A DNA stretch of 64,000 nucleotides from DASXAI01 sp963728985 (GCA_963728985.1 CAVSME010000003.1:558001-622000); one strand, 5' to 3'; counted from the stretch's first letter, positions 53,125 through 61,643 are shown. Notes: generated from the sequence alone by a model not told the origin. A program made the numbers and translations.

Positions 53125-53846
53125 CCGCCATAAAAGAGCGAAACGCACCGGACGCCGACCGGGACACTCAATATCGCCAGTGCACTTCGGGTCCAACGGC
53201 TACTACACATCCGGCGAAGTCCAGCCCGTGCAGCGAACGTAATGAGCGCACAAGAACACGGTCGTGCCCCGCCGAACCCTGGCACGAGCACTCTCTCGCT
53301 GGGCGCCATCACAATGCGGAGCCGCGACAGATCGACGGCTCGGCGCGCCGTTCTGGCGCGACAGATTCGCGACGGCCTTCCGACCCGTACGCCGCATCGG
53401 GCGCGAGACTTTCTCGGCGGCCGCGGCAGTAGCTCGGCCGGATGCGACAGCACGCGGCAGTCAGGAAGCCGGTGCTGCTATCGCCCGGCGACAAGGGCGG
53501 TAGTGCGGCGATGGTCGCGATCGCGTCGTCGATTGGGCCCGCTCGCGGGAGTTGCCCTCGTAGCCGACACTCTCTGGCACGACATCGCGTTGCGACGCCC
53601 GGCCAAATGTGGCCAGCCCAAATGAGGCGTTACCGCAGCAGCGCGGCACGAGCTGTTCAACCTCGCCGCGCGTGCTTCCGGCCTCGTCAAGATCGGCGGG
53701 GGAACGAGGCTTGCGCTGCACTCGGCGCGAACAGATCGGCATCGCGGTAGCGGCCCGACCACCGGCGCTCCGTGCCTGCCCGCGCTGGGGAGCTGTTCGG
53801 ATTCACCGGGCTGGCCGCGTCGTGAGAGAGCCGCGACGATGGGTCC
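53125..53846. other. About 720 bases without a supported gene
   Basis: Open frames exist on both strands but none has a recognisable domain or convincing start. The stretch contains copy B of the 49-bp repeat (53346-53394). It looks like a junction of rearranged DNA. Confidence 0.5.
53346..53394 (+). repeat. 49-bp direct repeat, copy B
   Basis: Same orientation as 46830-46878, with 3 mismatches in 49. Together the copies bracket about 6.5 kb holding the SDR, SARP regulator and FAD oxidoreductase genes. Confidence 0.75.
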
Positions 53847-55058
53847 ATGGTTGGGTTAGCTGTGGTCGTCGCATGCGCAGGCGCCGTCACCTGGGCTGTC
53901 ATCGAACTCGTCCGGCAGGGATACGACCCATACGCCGACGATGTAGGCGACTACGCCGAGGGCTCCGACGACTGGCGGCGTGTCCGTGCCCGCAACCGTC
54001 GAGCCGGAGCGGCGATCGCGATCCTCACTGTTGCCTTCCCGACCGCGATATCGGCTCTCGTCGGTGTCGTCCTTGTCGGCACTGGCATTGTCGGCCACCA
54101 CCGGGCTGCTTCGATCGTGACGATGACGGTCGTGGGCCTCGGAGTCGGTGTCGTCGTGCTCGCGCGGTCCACAAGGCTCGACCGCGAACGACGCCAGAAA
54201 CGGGCCCGAGGCCAGTCACCGGTGGACCGGCGCAGCACACTCGCTTTGGTCCGCACGATCGTGGCCGTCGAGCTCGCCGCCACCGGCATCATCGTGGTGA
54301 TCGATGCCCACACCGAAACCGGCTGGTCGTCAGACTGGCGGATCAGCTTCGGGATGGGTCTGCTGGTCTCGTCCGCCGTCATCGTGCTACTGGCCGAACC
54401 GATCGACGACGAGCACCGCCGCCCCGGCCGGTTCCGTCCCATCGTTGCCCCGAAGCTGGCGCTCGCCGCCATTCTCATGGGCCCGGTTCTCGTCGTGGTC
54501 GCTGGCCGCCGCGATCACTTGACTGACTTCGTGCAGGCGCTGCTGACCGAAGCTGGGGTCGGTCTCATGCTTGTTGGTGTTGTCGAAATGGGCGCCAGCC
54601 GCATCTTCCGGCGGGTCGAGAACTCCGACGAGAACGTCGACGCCGCTGTGAACGACCTTCTCGATGCTGCCGTCGGCAATGAGGCGCTGCTCGTCGGTGA
54701 AGAACGAGCGTTGCGGGCCATGCTGCCGAGACAGCCGGCCTTCCCAATGCTGTGGGGCGACCTGCACGTCGACGAGCTGGCCGGCGAGCTGAAGGCCGCG
54801 CGCTCGCCCGAGGTCGCCGACGCCGCCAACGCGCGGCAACATCGTTGCCAGGCCCGCAAGCAAGCCGTCCGGGCCGCTGCGGAGGTTCACGCCGGTGAGG
54901 TGAAAAGACTGTTTGACCTCGGTGAGAAGCAGGTGCGCCTCCTTCGGTCCTTCGCTGTCGACCTCGCAGATGACCCGACAGTTATGGCCGTCGACGTCCT
55001 GGCGGAACTGTGGGCGTACGCTCGCTGGCTGCGCGACTGCACCAGCGCCGACGAATGA
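53847..55058 (+). CDS. Multi-pass membrane protein with cytoplasmic C-terminal domain
   Basis: A 403-residue protein of unknown function. Hydrophobic segments occur near residues 3-22 (LAVVVACAGAVTWAVIELV), 53-80 (AGAAIAILTVAFPTAISALV, then GVVLVGTGIV), 87-106, 135-155 (VAVELAATGIIVVI), 170-185, 203-216 and 232-246. The last 150 residues are soluble and helical with charged repeats (ANARQHRCQARKQAVRAAAE), suggesting a coiled coil. No family is recognised. There is no clear Shine-Dalgarno sequence before ATG 53847. Confidence 0.7.
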   Translation: MVGLAVVVACAGAVTWAVIELVRQGYDPYADDVGDYAEGSDDWRRVRARNRRAGAAIAILTVAFPTAISALVGVVLVGTGIVGHHRAASIVTMTVVGLGVGVVVLARSTRLDRERRQKRARGQSPVDRRSTLALVRTIVAVELAATGIIVVIDAHTETGWSSDWRISFGMGLLVSSAVIVLLAEPIDDEHRRPGRFRPIVAPKLALAAILMGPVLVVVAGRRDHLTDFVQALLTEAGVGLMLVGVVEMGASRIFRRVENSDENVDAAVNDLLDAAVGNEALLVGEERALRAMLPRQPAFPMLWGDLHVDELAGELKAARSPEVADAANARQHRCQARKQAVRAAAEVHAGEVKRLFDLGEKQVRLLRSFAVDLADDPTVMAVDVLAELWAYARWLRDCTSADE

Positions 55059-55404
55059 CGTCGCCGGACGGGTCCATCGCGGCTCCTCGCTGGGGTCACC
55101 ACCACCAACTGCAGCCTCGGTACTTGGCAACGAACGCCGCCAGCGCGAAATCGCTCCGCGTCCGAGAACCTCCCGGGACTGGAGCCGCCCGGCCCGAGTT
55201 GCGCCTGAGAGCGGCAACGTCCGCACAATCGATGGCGGCGACGAACGGCAATCCACCCCCGTCTCGAACGAGACCTACCGCCCATTCCGTTACATCGGGC
55301 GGGCGGCGCATGGCTGCATGCGTTCGCACAGCGTCGGCAGGTATGAGTGGGCGCCTCGACGTTCGATGGAGCGCGATCGGCTCGCCGTTGGACTCGCCGC
55401 GGCG

Positions 55405-55423
55405 ATGGGGTGAACGCCCGATG
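55405..55423 (+). promoter_or_regulatory. Shared 19-bp site upstream of a hydrolase gene, copy 1
   Basis: ATGGGGTGAACGCCCGATG ends 60 bases before ATG 55484. It differs by one base from copy 2 at 57916-57934. The core ATNGGG-N6-CCCNAT is dyad-like. The rest of the 425-base gap 55059-55483 shows no gene. Confidence 0.55.
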
Positions 55424-55483
55424 CGACCGGTCGTTGCCTCGTGGATGGTGGTGTCGTCCAACGAACGACCGAAGGAGAAGACG

Positions 55484-56308
55484 ATGGCGATCGCCACGGT
55501 GAACGGTGTCGAGCTCTTCTACGAGCTCACGGGGACGGGGGACGTACTTGTGTTGACCCACGGGTCGTGGACCGATGGGACCGGCTGGGGCCCAGCGGTG
55601 GCGCGGCTGGCCGAGCGGTATCAGGTTGTGGCGTGGGACCGGCGTGGTCACTCCCGCAGCGGGCCGGGCAACGGGCCTGGCAGCCGGGCCGAGGATGCCG
55701 CCGACCTCGCCGGGTTGATCGAGCACGTGAGCGGCGGCGATCCCGTGCATGTCGCCGGCAACTCCTACGGTGCGAACGTCACCTTGACGCTCCTCACCAC
55801 ACGGCCCGACCTGGTCGCGACTGCCGCGGTTCACGAGCCGCCCCTATTGAGCCTTCTCGAGGGCACCCGCGATCAGGTTCTCGTGGAGGAGCTGTCGGCC
55901 GCGGACGCCAACCTCGCGGTCGTGCGGGACCTGATCAGCTCGGGTGCCCACCGCGCCGCTGCCGAACACTTCGTCGAGCACGTCGCGCTGGGGCCGGGCA
56001 CATGGGATCAGCTCCCGGAGCCGTTCCGGGCGGTGCTGGAGGCCAATGCCCCCACCTACCTCGACGAGCTGACCGACGAAACCGCGCTCTCGATCGACTC
56101 CGCGGCGCTGGCGACAACCACCGTGCCCCTGCTGCTGACGCACGGCACCGAGAGCCCCAAGCTGTTCCCGGCAGTGATTGCCGAGCTCGTCACGCTTGTG
56201 CCGACGGCGCGGGTGGAAGTCCTCGAGGGCGCCGGCCACATCCCCCACGCCACCCATTCCGAGGAGTGGACCGCTCGCCTCATGGCGTTCCACGAGCAGA
56301 TTGCATGA
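55484..56308 (+). CDS. Alpha/beta hydrolase
   Basis: A 274-residue alpha/beta-hydrolase: GDVLVLTHGSWTDGTGWGP (oxyanion), the elbow GNSYGANV with Ser as nucleophile, VVAWDRRGHSRSG, and a late EGAGHIPHATH with the catalytic His. AAGGAGA precedes ATG 55484. It is 39 bases upstream of the HD-GYP-LuxR regulator and probably forms a transcription unit with it. Confidence 0.88.
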   Translation: MAIATVNGVELFYELTGTGDVLVLTHGSWTDGTGWGPAVARLAERYQVVAWDRRGHSRSGPGNGPGSRAEDAADLAGLIEHVSGGDPVHVAGNSYGANVTLTLLTTRPDLVATAAVHEPPLLSLLEGTRDQVLVEELSAADANLAVVRDLISSGAHRAAAEHFVEHVALGPGTWDQLPEPFRAVLEANAPTYLDELTDETALSIDSAALATTTVPLLLTHGTESPKLFPAVIAELVTLVPTARVEVLEGAGHIPHATHSEEWTARLMAFHEQIA

Positions 56309-56347
56309 CCAAACCACCCGGGCCGCCGGCTCTGGCAGAGTGGTCGG

Positions 56348-57901
56348 GTGGGCCACGGGAGCGAGGTCGGGCGTCTTGCCGAGCTTGCCGTCGCGTTGTC
56401 GCTGGCGACGGATCTGGGCACGGGTCAGCCGCTCGAGCACGGGCTGCGGACGTGTTGGCTGTCCTTGAACGTCGCCGACTCGATGGGCCTCGACGCGCAG
56501 GACCGCTCGTGTGTGTACCACGTGGCGTTGTTGCGGTTTCTCGGCTGCACGTCGGACGCGTCGGAGACCGCGGTGTTCGCCGGCGGCGACGACGTAGCGC
56601 TCAACGCGTCGTTCGCGCCGATGGTGTACGCGCCACCAGGGGAGAAGGCGCGGTTCTTGGTTCGCCACCTGGCCGAGGACCTACCGGTCCGGCGCCGGGT
56701 GGGTCGGGTGGCGCGGGCGCTGGCGGATCCGGGCGGTGAGCGGCGGAGCCTGTCGGGGCACTGTGAAGCGGCCTCGCGGCTGGCCACGCGTCTGGGCATG
56801 CCGACGTCGGTGCGCGACGGGCTGGCGCATGCCTATGAGCGCTGGGATGGCAGGGGCTATCCCGATGGACTGGCGGGTGAGGCGGTGCCGATGGCCATCC
56901 GGGTCGTGTCCGTGGCCCGGGACGTCGAGTTGTGGGCCCGTCAGGCGGGGTGGGCGACGGCGGCCGAGGTGCTCGCCCACCGGCGCGGCCGCGCCTATGA
57001 CCCGGCAGTGGTGGATGCCCTGGCTTCGGACGCGGAGGGTTGGCTGCACGAGATCGGCGAGGACCCGTGCGCCGCGGTCTTGGACGCCGAGCCGGCGCCG
57101 GTCCTGACACTTGACGACAGCCAGATCGACGGCGCGCTGACAGCCGTGGGGGATTTCGCGGATCTCAAGTCGCCGTTCTTCCTCGGCCACTCGGCAGGCA
57201 CCGCGATGCTGGCGGCGACGGCGGCCGCCGCGGTCGGGCTGTCGCCCGATGACGCCTGTTCGGTGCGGCGGGCGGCGCTGGTGCACGACGTGGGCCGGGT
57301 GGGGATCCCGTCGGGGATCTGGGACCGGCCCGGCCCGTTGAGCGCGGAGCAGTGGGAGCGGGTCCGGCTCCACTCCTATCTGGGGGAGCGGGTGTTGTCA
57401 CGCTGCGCGCTGCTGGCACCGTACGCGGATATGGCGGCCCGCCACCACGAGCGGGCCGACGGGTCCGGCTATCACCGTGGACTCGCCGGCGACCAGCTCA
57501 CCGTCGGCGCTCGGCTGCTAGCGGCCGCGGACGTCTACCAGGCGATGACCCAAGAGCGCGCCCATCGCCCGGCCCTCGCTCCGGCCGATGCCGCCGCCCG
57601 CCTTCTCGATGAGGTCGACGGCGGACGGTTCGAGCCCGCCGAGGTCGACGCCGTGTTGGCCGCGGCCGGCCAGGCCAGCCGGCCGCCGCAGATCGCCCGT
57701 CCGGCGGGACTGACTGAGCGGGAGGTCGATGTGCTCCGGCTCATCGCACGCGGCCAAGCCAACAAGCAGGTGGCGGCCACGTTGGGGATCTCGCCCAAGA
57801 CCGTTGGCCGCCACATCGAGCACATCTACGCCAAAGCCGGGGTCAGCACCCGCGCCGGAGCCACGCTCTTCGCCATGGAGCACAGCCTGTTCTCGCCGTG
57901 A
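56348..57901 (+). CDS. HD-GYP-type double HD domain fused to a LuxR HTH
   Basis: A 517-residue regulator. An N-terminal HD-like domain is partly degenerate but keeps AYERWDGRGYPDGLAGEAVPM. A second HD domain has ALVHDVGRVGIPSGIWDRPG, HSYLGERVL and ARHHERADGSGYHRG (GYP becomes GYH). The C-terminal LuxR HTH is LTEREVDVLRLIARGQANKQ and ISPKTVGRHIEHIYAKAGVS. It may bind a cyclic dinucleotide or another phosphorylated ligand and control the flanking hydrolase genes. GTG 56348 is the start. Confidence 0.88.
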   Translation: MGHGSEVGRLAELAVALSLATDLGTGQPLEHGLRTCWLSLNVADSMGLDAQDRSCVYHVALLRFLGCTSDASETAVFAGGDDVALNASFAPMVYAPPGEKARFLVRHLAEDLPVRRRVGRVARALADPGGERRSLSGHCEAASRLATRLGMPTSVRDGLAHAYERWDGRGYPDGLAGEAVPMAIRVVSVARDVELWARQAGWATAAEVLAHRRGRAYDPAVVDALASDAEGWLHEIGEDPCAAVLDAEPAPVLTLDDSQIDGALTAVGDFADLKSPFFLGHSAGTAMLAATAAAAVGLSPDDACSVRRAALVHDVGRVGIPSGIWDRPGPLSAEQWERVRLHSYLGERVLSRCALLAPYADMAARHHERADGSGYHRGLAGDQLTVGARLLAAADVYQAMTQERAHRPALAPADAAARLLDEVDGGRFEPAEVDAVLAAAGQASRPPQIARPAGLTEREVDVLRLIARGQANKQVAATLGISPKTVGRHIEHIYAKAGVSTRAGATLFAMEHSLFSP

Positions 57902-57915
57902 GCCCCGATCGAGAC

Positions 57916-57934
57916 ATGGGGTGAACACCCGATG
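57916..57934 (+). promoter_or_regulatory. Shared 19-bp site upstream of a hydrolase gene, copy 2
   Basis: ATGGGGTGAACACCCGATG ends 55 bases before ATG 57990, matching copy 1 at 18 of 19 positions and at nearly the same distance from the start. Confidence 0.55.
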
Positions 57935-57989
57935 GCAGCTCGCTCCGCCAGGTCGACACTCCTCAGAAGACGGCGAGGAGGGGGCCACC

Positions 57990-58109
57990 ATGCCGGCGGT
58001 CGACGTCAACGCGAGAGAGGAGCCGCCGATGAGCGAGTGCGTCGAGGTTGCAGGGCTGAAGATCCGCTATCGCCGGTCTGATCTGGGCGGCGCCCGACGG
58101 TCCATATAG
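57990..58109 (+). pseudogene. Truncated alpha/beta hydrolase beside the tRNA gene
   Basis: A 39-codon frame with a good Shine-Dalgarno run (GAGGAGGGGG). Its end, ECVEVAGLKIRYRRSDLGG, is the normal N terminus of an alpha/beta hydrolase just before the oxyanion HG motif; the rest is gone and the tRNA-Arg gene follows 18 bases later. It looks cut by a recombination event at the tRNA. Confidence 0.6.
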
Positions 58110-58127
58110 CCCTACCAGGATTTTCGG

Positions 58128-58200
58128 CGCCCTCGGCAGGATTCGAACCTGCGACGCACGGTTTAGGAAACCGACGCTCTATCCCCTGAGCTACGAGGGC
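58128..58200 (-). tRNA. tRNA-Arg (anticodon CCT)
   Basis: The minus strand folds as a cloverleaf. The acceptor stem is GCCCTCG / CGAGGGC, the D-arm begins TAGCTCAG, and the anticodon loop TTCCTAA in the stem CGGT/ACCG gives CCT. The T-arm is CAGGTTCGAATCCTG, and the discriminator base is G. CCA is not encoded. Confidence 0.93.
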
Positions 58201-58228
58201 CGCTCCGCGAACGGTACCGGCGGACGGC

Positions 58229-58723
58229 TCAGGTCGCCGGTACGGCCGGCTGCTGCGCCGCCACCTCACCGAGGCGACGAATGTCGTCGGCCAGCGCCGG
58301 CAGGCGGTCGCGGTGGGCTGGCGTCACGAGGTAGATCAGCCGGTCCATCACCGGGTTGAGCTTGAGCACCTCGAACGTCTGCACGATGCGTGTCGTCGCC
58401 CCCTCGGGCTCGATCCGGATGCGCCACTCGGTGCTGTCGGGGTACAGCCGTGTGGGCACCGTGCGCCACACGAACTCGCGTGGTGCATCGGCGGAGACGA
58501 TCTCGTTCGTTCGGGACCACTTGACCCGACCGACGCGGTTCGTGCCGGCGAAACGGGCACCCGGCTGTGCAGACGACGCACCGTCGATCCACACGGCTCC
58601 GCTGCACTCGTGACTCCACTCACCGACTCGGGTGACGTCGGCGACGACTGCCCAAACCTGTTCGGGCGTGGCGTCGGTGACCGTCTCGACCCGTCCGGAC
58701 CTCTTCAGCGTTCCCATCGTCAT
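58229..58723 (-). CDS. SRPBCC-family (polyketide cyclase-like) protein
   Basis: A 164-residue START-like protein: RVETVTDATPEQVWAVVADV, RVGEWSHECSGAVW, FAGTNRVGRVKWSRTNEIVS and WRIRIEPEGATTRIVQTFEV. Such proteins bind hydrophobic ligands. It starts at ATG 58723 (AAAGGA upstream; ATG 58717 also possible), 8 bases after the metallo-beta-lactamase gene on the same strand, so the two form an operon. Confidence 0.85.
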   Translation of the reverse strand: MTMGTLKRSGRVETVTDATPEQVWAVVADVTRVGEWSHECSGAVWIDGASSAQPGARFAGTNRVGRVKWSRTNEIVSADAPREFVWRTVPTRLYPDSTEWRIRIEPEGATTRIVQTFEVLKLNPVMDRLIYLVTPAHRDRLPALADDIRRLGEVAAQQPAVPAT

Positions 58724-58731
58724 CGATCCTT

Positions 58732-59589
58732 TCAGGCCGCGGCCAGCAGGGTGGCCACCAGTTGCTCGAGCACGTCCTGGCCGGGAGTCGGCGGGACGGG
58801 TTGACCCACGAGGTCGAGGGTACGGCGGAAGGCATCAGCGATCTGCCCGCCGCGCAGCACCGGCCCGTGAGCGCTGGCGACAACGTCGAGCGGCAACGAC
58901 GCGGTGGCGCGGACGTGGGCGGCGAAGCGCTCGGCATCGAGCCACTCCATCCACGGCGTGTTCCAGCTGTTGAGGACGGCGAACGAGCCGTCGTAGACCT
59001 CGGCCGGGATCTCGGCCGCCTCGTAGACCTCGGCCGGGATCTCGGCCGCCTCGTAGACCTCGCCCGGGAAGAACGTGCCGAACGAGTCGACCGCCCACAG
59101 CAGACGCGTCGAGCCGTCGTAGAGCCCACGCGTCGCCGGCGAGTCGAACATCGGTGGGCGTACGGCCGTGAGCGTGCGATCGCCGACGTCGAGCGACTGC
59201 CCGGCGTCGAGCCACCGCATCCGCTCCAGTGGCAGCTCGACATCACCCGAGAGGCGGGCGACCATCGAGAAGTTGCACACGAGCGTGGCGTTCGGGCACT
59301 GCTCCAGCACGGCGGGAAGGTTGCCGATGTGATCGTGGTCGTCGTGCGACAGGAAGATCCAACGCACGTCGGCGGGCTCGACGACCGAGAACGCCTGCTG
59401 CTGCCACGCCTCGCTCACCAGGGAGCAACCGGTGTCGACGATGACGGGCTGCTCCCCCCGGATCACGAGGCTGTGGGCGGCGAAGTACAGCCCCGACGGC
59501 TCGGCGGCGAGCGTCGGGATCAGCCAGGTATCCCTGGCGATGGGCTGGGCGGCGGTGGGAAGCGTGGGCGGGATCATTGGCAGGACCAT
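58732..59589 (-). CDS. Metallo-beta-lactamase-fold protein
   Basis: A 285-residue MBL-fold hydrolase or oxidoreductase. The metal motif is SHDDHDHIGN (HxDDHDH type), preceded by VIRGEQPVIVDTGC and followed by LLWAVDSFG and a late HGPVLRGG His. The Asp after the first His recalls diiron flavodiiron-like MBL domains. A tandem 10-residue duplication (EVYEAAEIPA twice, then EVYDG) lies at a surface position after PGE. ATG 59589 is the likely start; it is divergent from the TetR gene. Confidence 0.82.
   Translation of the reverse strand: MVLPMIPPTLPTAAQPIARDTWLIPTLAAEPSGLYFAAHSLVIRGEQPVIVDTGCSLVSEAWQQQAFSVVEPADVRWIFLSHDDHDHIGNLPAVLEQCPNATLVCNFSMVARLSGDVELPLERMRWLDAGQSLDVGDRTLTAVRPPMFDSPATRGLYDGSTRLLWAVDSFGTFFPGEVYEAAEIPAEVYEAAEIPAEVYDGSFAVLNSWNTPWMEWLDAERFAAHVRATASLPLDVVASAHGPVLRGGQIADAFRRTLDLVGQPVPPTPGQDVLEQLVATLLAAA
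58991..59069 (-). repeat. In-frame 30-bp tandem duplication in the MBL gene
   Basis: Two identical 30-bp units (58991-59020 and 59021-59050) are followed by a partial third (59051-59069, one mismatch). They encode the repeated decapeptide EVYEAAEIPA. Perfect identity shows that the duplication is recent. Confidence 0.9.
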
Positions 59590-59610
59590 CCTTCGGTGCA
59601 GCGGTGACGT

Positions 59611-59648
59611 AGTCACTTGTGCGAAGCTGTATTCAAACATGAGTGGCT
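59611..59648. promoter_or_regulatory. Imperfect dyad between the MBL and TetR genes
   Basis: AGTCACTTGT (59611-59620) and ATGAGTGGCT (59639-59648) are complementary at 7 of 10 positions. They lie in the 73-base divergent gap, where the TetR protein would be expected to bind. Confidence 0.35.
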
Positions 59649-59662
59649 GTAGGATGCAAGCC

Positions 59663-60328
59663 ATGAGCCCGCGCGCCGCTTCCACCGACGCCCCCCGCCG
59701 CCGTTACAACTCCACCCGGCGCGCCCTGCAGGCCGCCCAGACCCGCAGTGACGTCACGGCGGCGGCCGTCCGGCTGTTCACCAGCTCCGGCTGGGCGGCC
59801 ACCACGGTCGCCGCCGTGGCCGCCGAGGCCGGTGTGTCGGCCGAGACCGTTTACGGCGGGTTCGGGTCGAAGAAGGGTCTGCTGCGGGCCGCCATGGACG
59901 TGAGCGTCGTGGGTGACGCCGATCCCGTCCCCTTCGTCGAGCGCGACGAGTTCCGCCGCCTCGGCCGCGGGCCGGTGGCGGCGCGGCTGCGCGCCGGCGT
60001 GGCCGTGCAGGCCGACATCCACGAACGATCGGCCGGTGTGTGGCGGGCGATCATGGAGGCGGCGACGTCCGATCCCGAGATCGAGGGGTGGCGGATCGAG
60101 CTGGAACGGAGCCGCCGCCTCGATCTGACCCGCAGCCTGGCGGTGATCCTCGGCCGGGACGTCGACGACCGCACGATCGACCTGATCTGGGTGCTGCTCG
60201 GTCCGGAGGTCTACCTCAAGCTCACCGGCGACGCCGGCCGCAGCCGGACCGAGTACGAGACGTTCGTGGCCGACGCGGTCACCCGCCTCGCCGGGACCGG
60301 CGCCACTCGGTCGCGGCAACGAGGGTGA
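59663..60328 (+). CDS. TetR-family transcriptional regulator
   Basis: A 221-residue regulator. The HTH is VTAAAVRLFTSSGWAATTVAAVAAEAGVSAETVYGGFGSKKGLLRAA, of normal TetR form. The C-terminal ligand domain is helical (RSRRLDLTRSLAVILG). ATG 59663 is preferred; ATG 59639 in the same frame is possible. It is divergent from the MBL/SRPBCC operon, which it may repress. Confidence 0.9.
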   Translation: MSPRAASTDAPRRRYNSTRRALQAAQTRSDVTAAAVRLFTSSGWAATTVAAVAAEAGVSAETVYGGFGSKKGLLRAAMDVSVVGDADPVPFVERDEFRRLGRGPVAARLRAGVAVQADIHERSAGVWRAIMEAATSDPEIEGWRIELERSRRLDLTRSLAVILGRDVDDRTIDLIWVLLGPEVYLKLTGDAGRSRTEYETFVADAVTRLAGTGATRSRQRG

Positions 60329-60349
60329 CAGCAGCCTTCCCCCCATGTA

Positions 60350-60363
60350 TTAGGGTCACCTAA
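60350..60363. promoter_or_regulatory. Small palindrome and -10-like box before the epimerase gene
   Basis: TTAGGGTCACCTAA has 5-bp perfect arms and ends 2 bases before ATG 60366. A TATTAG box (60349-60354) overlaps it, so the message may be leaderless. Confidence 0.35.
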
Positions 60364-60365
60364 CG

Positions 60366-61289
60366 ATGATCCTGGTGACCGGTGCGGCCGGCTTCATCGG
60401 CCACCGGCTGTGCGCGCGACTGCTCGACGACGGCCATGAGGTCACGGGCCTCGACTGCTTCCTGGACACCTCGTACGACCCGGCCGTGAAACGGGCGGCG
60501 GCGACGACATTGCAGGCGCGACCCGGCTTCCGGTTCGTACGCGCCGACCTGCGTCGCGACGAGCTCGTCGTGCGCGGCGTCGACGTCGCCGTGCACCTCG
60601 CCGCCATGCCCGGCCTGCAGCAGGGACGCCAGGCCGAGGCGGCCTACGAGTCGTGCAACGTCACCGCGACCGAGCGGCTCGCCGCCTCGCTGGCGCGCGC
60701 CGGAGTCGGGACGATCGTGCATGCCTCGACGTCGAGCGTGTACGGCGCCGTCGCCGACGGCGACGAGCAGCAACCAACCCGCCCCATCTCGGGGTACGGC
60801 CGCTCCAAGCTCCTCGCCGAGCAGTCGATGCGCGACGCCGGCGCCGTCGTGCTCCGCTACTTCTCCGTGTACGGGCCGGGTCAGCGACCCGACATGGCGT
60901 ACCACCGCTTCTGCGAGGCGATGCTCGACGGCCGACCCATCACGATCCATGGTGACGGCCAGCAGGAGCGGGCCAGCACCTACGTCGACGACGTCGTGGA
61001 TGCCACCGTCGCCGCCATCGAGCGCGGCACCGCCGGCGAGACCTACAACATCGGCGGCGCGTCACCGATCCGGTTGCTCGACGCCGTCGACGTGCTGGCC
61101 GGCGCGGTGGGCGTCGTGCCCCAGATCACGCCCGCCCCGCGGCGCCCGGGCGATCAGGCGACGACCCGCGCCGACACCGCGAAAGCAGCCCGCGATCTCG
61201 GCTGGTCGCCCGCCATTGAACCCGTGGAGGGGCTCCGCGCCCAGGTGGCATGGCATCTCGCCCGGCGACGTCGCGCGTCGGCAGCCTAA
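60366..61289 (+). CDS. NAD-dependent sugar-nucleotide epimerase/dehydratase
   Basis: A 307-residue extended SDR of the UDP-glucose/galactose epimerase type. The cofactor motif is TGAAGFIG (5-12). VHLAAMPG follows, then TSSVYG and the catalytic SGYGRSKLLAE supplying Tyr and Lys. LRYFSVYGPGQRPDMAYHRF and ERASTYVDDVVDA are family signatures. Role: interconversion of nucleotide sugars for surface polysaccharides. It stands alone between the TetR gene and a small helical protein. Confidence 0.9.
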   Translation: MILVTGAAGFIGHRLCARLLDDGHEVTGLDCFLDTSYDPAVKRAAATTLQARPGFRFVRADLRRDELVVRGVDVAVHLAAMPGLQQGRQAEAAYESCNVTATERLAASLARAGVGTIVHASTSSVYGAVADGDEQQPTRPISGYGRSKLLAEQSMRDAGAVVLRYFSVYGPGQRPDMAYHRFCEAMLDGRPITIHGDGQQERASTYVDDVVDATVAAIERGTAGETYNIGGASPIRLLDAVDVLAGAVGVVPQITPAPRRPGDQATTRADTAKAARDLGWSPAIEPVEGLRAQVAWHLARRRRASAA

Positions 61290-61322
61290 AGTCCCCCGGC
61301 CTACCGGCCGATAGGAAGAGAC

Positions 61323-61643
61323 GTGGCCCCCACCACGAGCCTCGACGTCGAACTGGATGACCTGGCGCGAGTGCTCGAGCGCGAAGCACAACTGCTGCGG
61401 GTGACCGAGATCGCACCGGGCATGGCCGCCGTCGAAGCGTTGCGGCGCCTGCGGCGCGAGGAATTGCACCGCGCCCTCATCGTCGCCGACCTCGCCGCCC
61501 GCATCCTGCGGCCGGGCGCCGGCTGGCACGACCTCCTCAATGCCCTCCCAGCGGAGCGGGCGGGCACGCTGCGCGACCGGTCCGAACGGTTGCGGGCATC
61601 GCCGGCGCTGCCGCCGTCATTGCGCGACTTCCTCGATTCTTGA
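61323..61643 (+). CDS. Small helical protein of unknown function
   Basis: A 106-residue protein starting at GTG 61323 with AGGAAG upstream. It is almost wholly helical and charged (LARVLEREAQLLRVTEIAPG, EALRRLRREELHRALIVADL), ending PSLRDFLDS. It may form a coiled coil; FlgN-like export chaperones have similar composition, but I cannot assign it. It is followed 61 bases later by the peroxiredoxin gene. Confidence 0.6.
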   Translation: MAPTTSLDVELDDLARVLEREAQLLRVTEIAPGMAAVEALRRLRREELHRALIVADLAARILRPGAGWHDLLNALPAERAGTLRDRSERLRASPALPPSLRDFLDS

